Origin: Oceanobacillus salinisoli
Lineage (GTDB): Bacteria; Bacillota; Bacilli; Bacillales; Amphibacillaceae
DNA length: 64,000 nt
Reading direction: 5' to 3'
Assembly: GCF_009733865.1 (NCBI RefSeq)
Contig: NZ_WOFB01000022.1
Location: 48,344 to 112,343 of the forward strand
The notes under the pieces are model-generated. The model worked only from the letters and a program-made list of their open reading frames with translations, searched no databases and had not been told where the DNA came from. Shown in pieces: positions 63,963 to 64,000 of the stretch (position 1 is its first letter; each line of letters starts with the position of its first letter). Position numbers and translations under genes: made by a program.

Positions 63963-64000
63963 CCTGGCGGCGTCCTACTCTCGCAGGGGGAACCCCCAAC
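63963..64000 (-). rRNA. rrf: 5S ribosomal RNA, 3' end only
   Basis: Read on the minus strand, the last bases give GGGGGTTCCCCCTGCGAGAG, then TAGGACGCCGCCAGG, the conserved 3' part of Firmicute 5S rRNA (loop E/helix IV and helix I strand). The rest lies beyond the right edge. The operon is transcribed leftward. Confidence 0.93.

Overview
The window looks like chromosomal DNA of a low-GC Gram-positive bacterium of the Bacillaceae, probably a salt- or alkali-tolerant relative of Oceanobacillus or Virgibacillus (genus is a guess). Grounds: AAGGAGG-type ribosome binding sites with frequent TTG/GTG starts, a KatE-type catalase, an NhaC antiporter, Bacillus-style mannitol and sucrose PTS operons, an S-box riboswitch, cre-like sites, an LCP-family ligase and a sortase-type cell-wall anchor. 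The right end enters the 3' end of a 5S rRNA gene, so an rRNA operon lies beyond it. No phage, complete IS element or CRISPR array is present.

Layout: 1-852 catalase (cut by the edge); 1.1-1.5 kb 52-bp tandem repeats; 1.8-3.3 kb Na+/H+ antiporter; 3.5-20.3 kb a minus-strand surface-polysaccharide block; 20.9-21.8 kb LysM polysaccharide deacetylase; 22.3-24.6 kb frameshifted GH3 glycosidase; 24.7-25.3 kb a 600-bp array of 20-bp repeats; 25.3-33.2 kb assorted metabolic genes, gene relics and a GPH sugar symporter; 34.3-36.4 kb O-antigen-ligase/polymerase-like protein; 36.8-38.4 kb broken cell-wall-anchored protein; 39.0-39.7 kb SAM riboswitch plus OsmC; 39.8-41.3 kb 5'-nucleotidase-family protein; 41.6-47.3 kb sucrose PTS operon with four operators; 47.7-54.7 kb oligopeptide ABC transporter with an M42 peptidase; 55.2-60.4 kb mannitol PTS operon; 60.9-63.7 kb AEC transporter, frameshifted pirin and rearranged Rpn relic; then the rRNA terminator and 5S.

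The outstanding region is 4.2-20.3 kb. It holds a complete CMP-Kdo pathway (KdsD, KdsA, KdsC, KdsB) with homologues of the Gram-negative group 2 capsule machinery: KpsS, two KpsC-type proteins and a KpsM/KpsT-like ABC exporter. One KpsC protein is a 1511-residue fusion of three KpsC-like modules, a helical-repeat region and a C-terminal GT29/sialyltransferase-like domain. A family 2 glycosyltransferase, an LCP ligase, an O-acetyltransferase and a HIT protein lie in the same block. No outer-membrane export proteins (KpsD/KpsE) are seen. My reading is a Kdo-containing polymer made on a membrane acceptor, exported by the ABC transporter and attached to peptidoglycan by the LCP enzyme. The gene families are seen in the sequence; the polymer is inferred.

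A second theme is intergenic repetition. Three families of short tandem repeats (52, 20 and 21 bp) occupy nine intergenic loci. A stem-loop family containing GGTTCT..TGCTTC-like arms ends many transcription units, and a GC-rich interspersed element recurs three times. Several genes are broken (GH3, wall-anchored protein, pirin, Rpn, LysR relic), which could be genuine decay or uncorrected base-calling errors.
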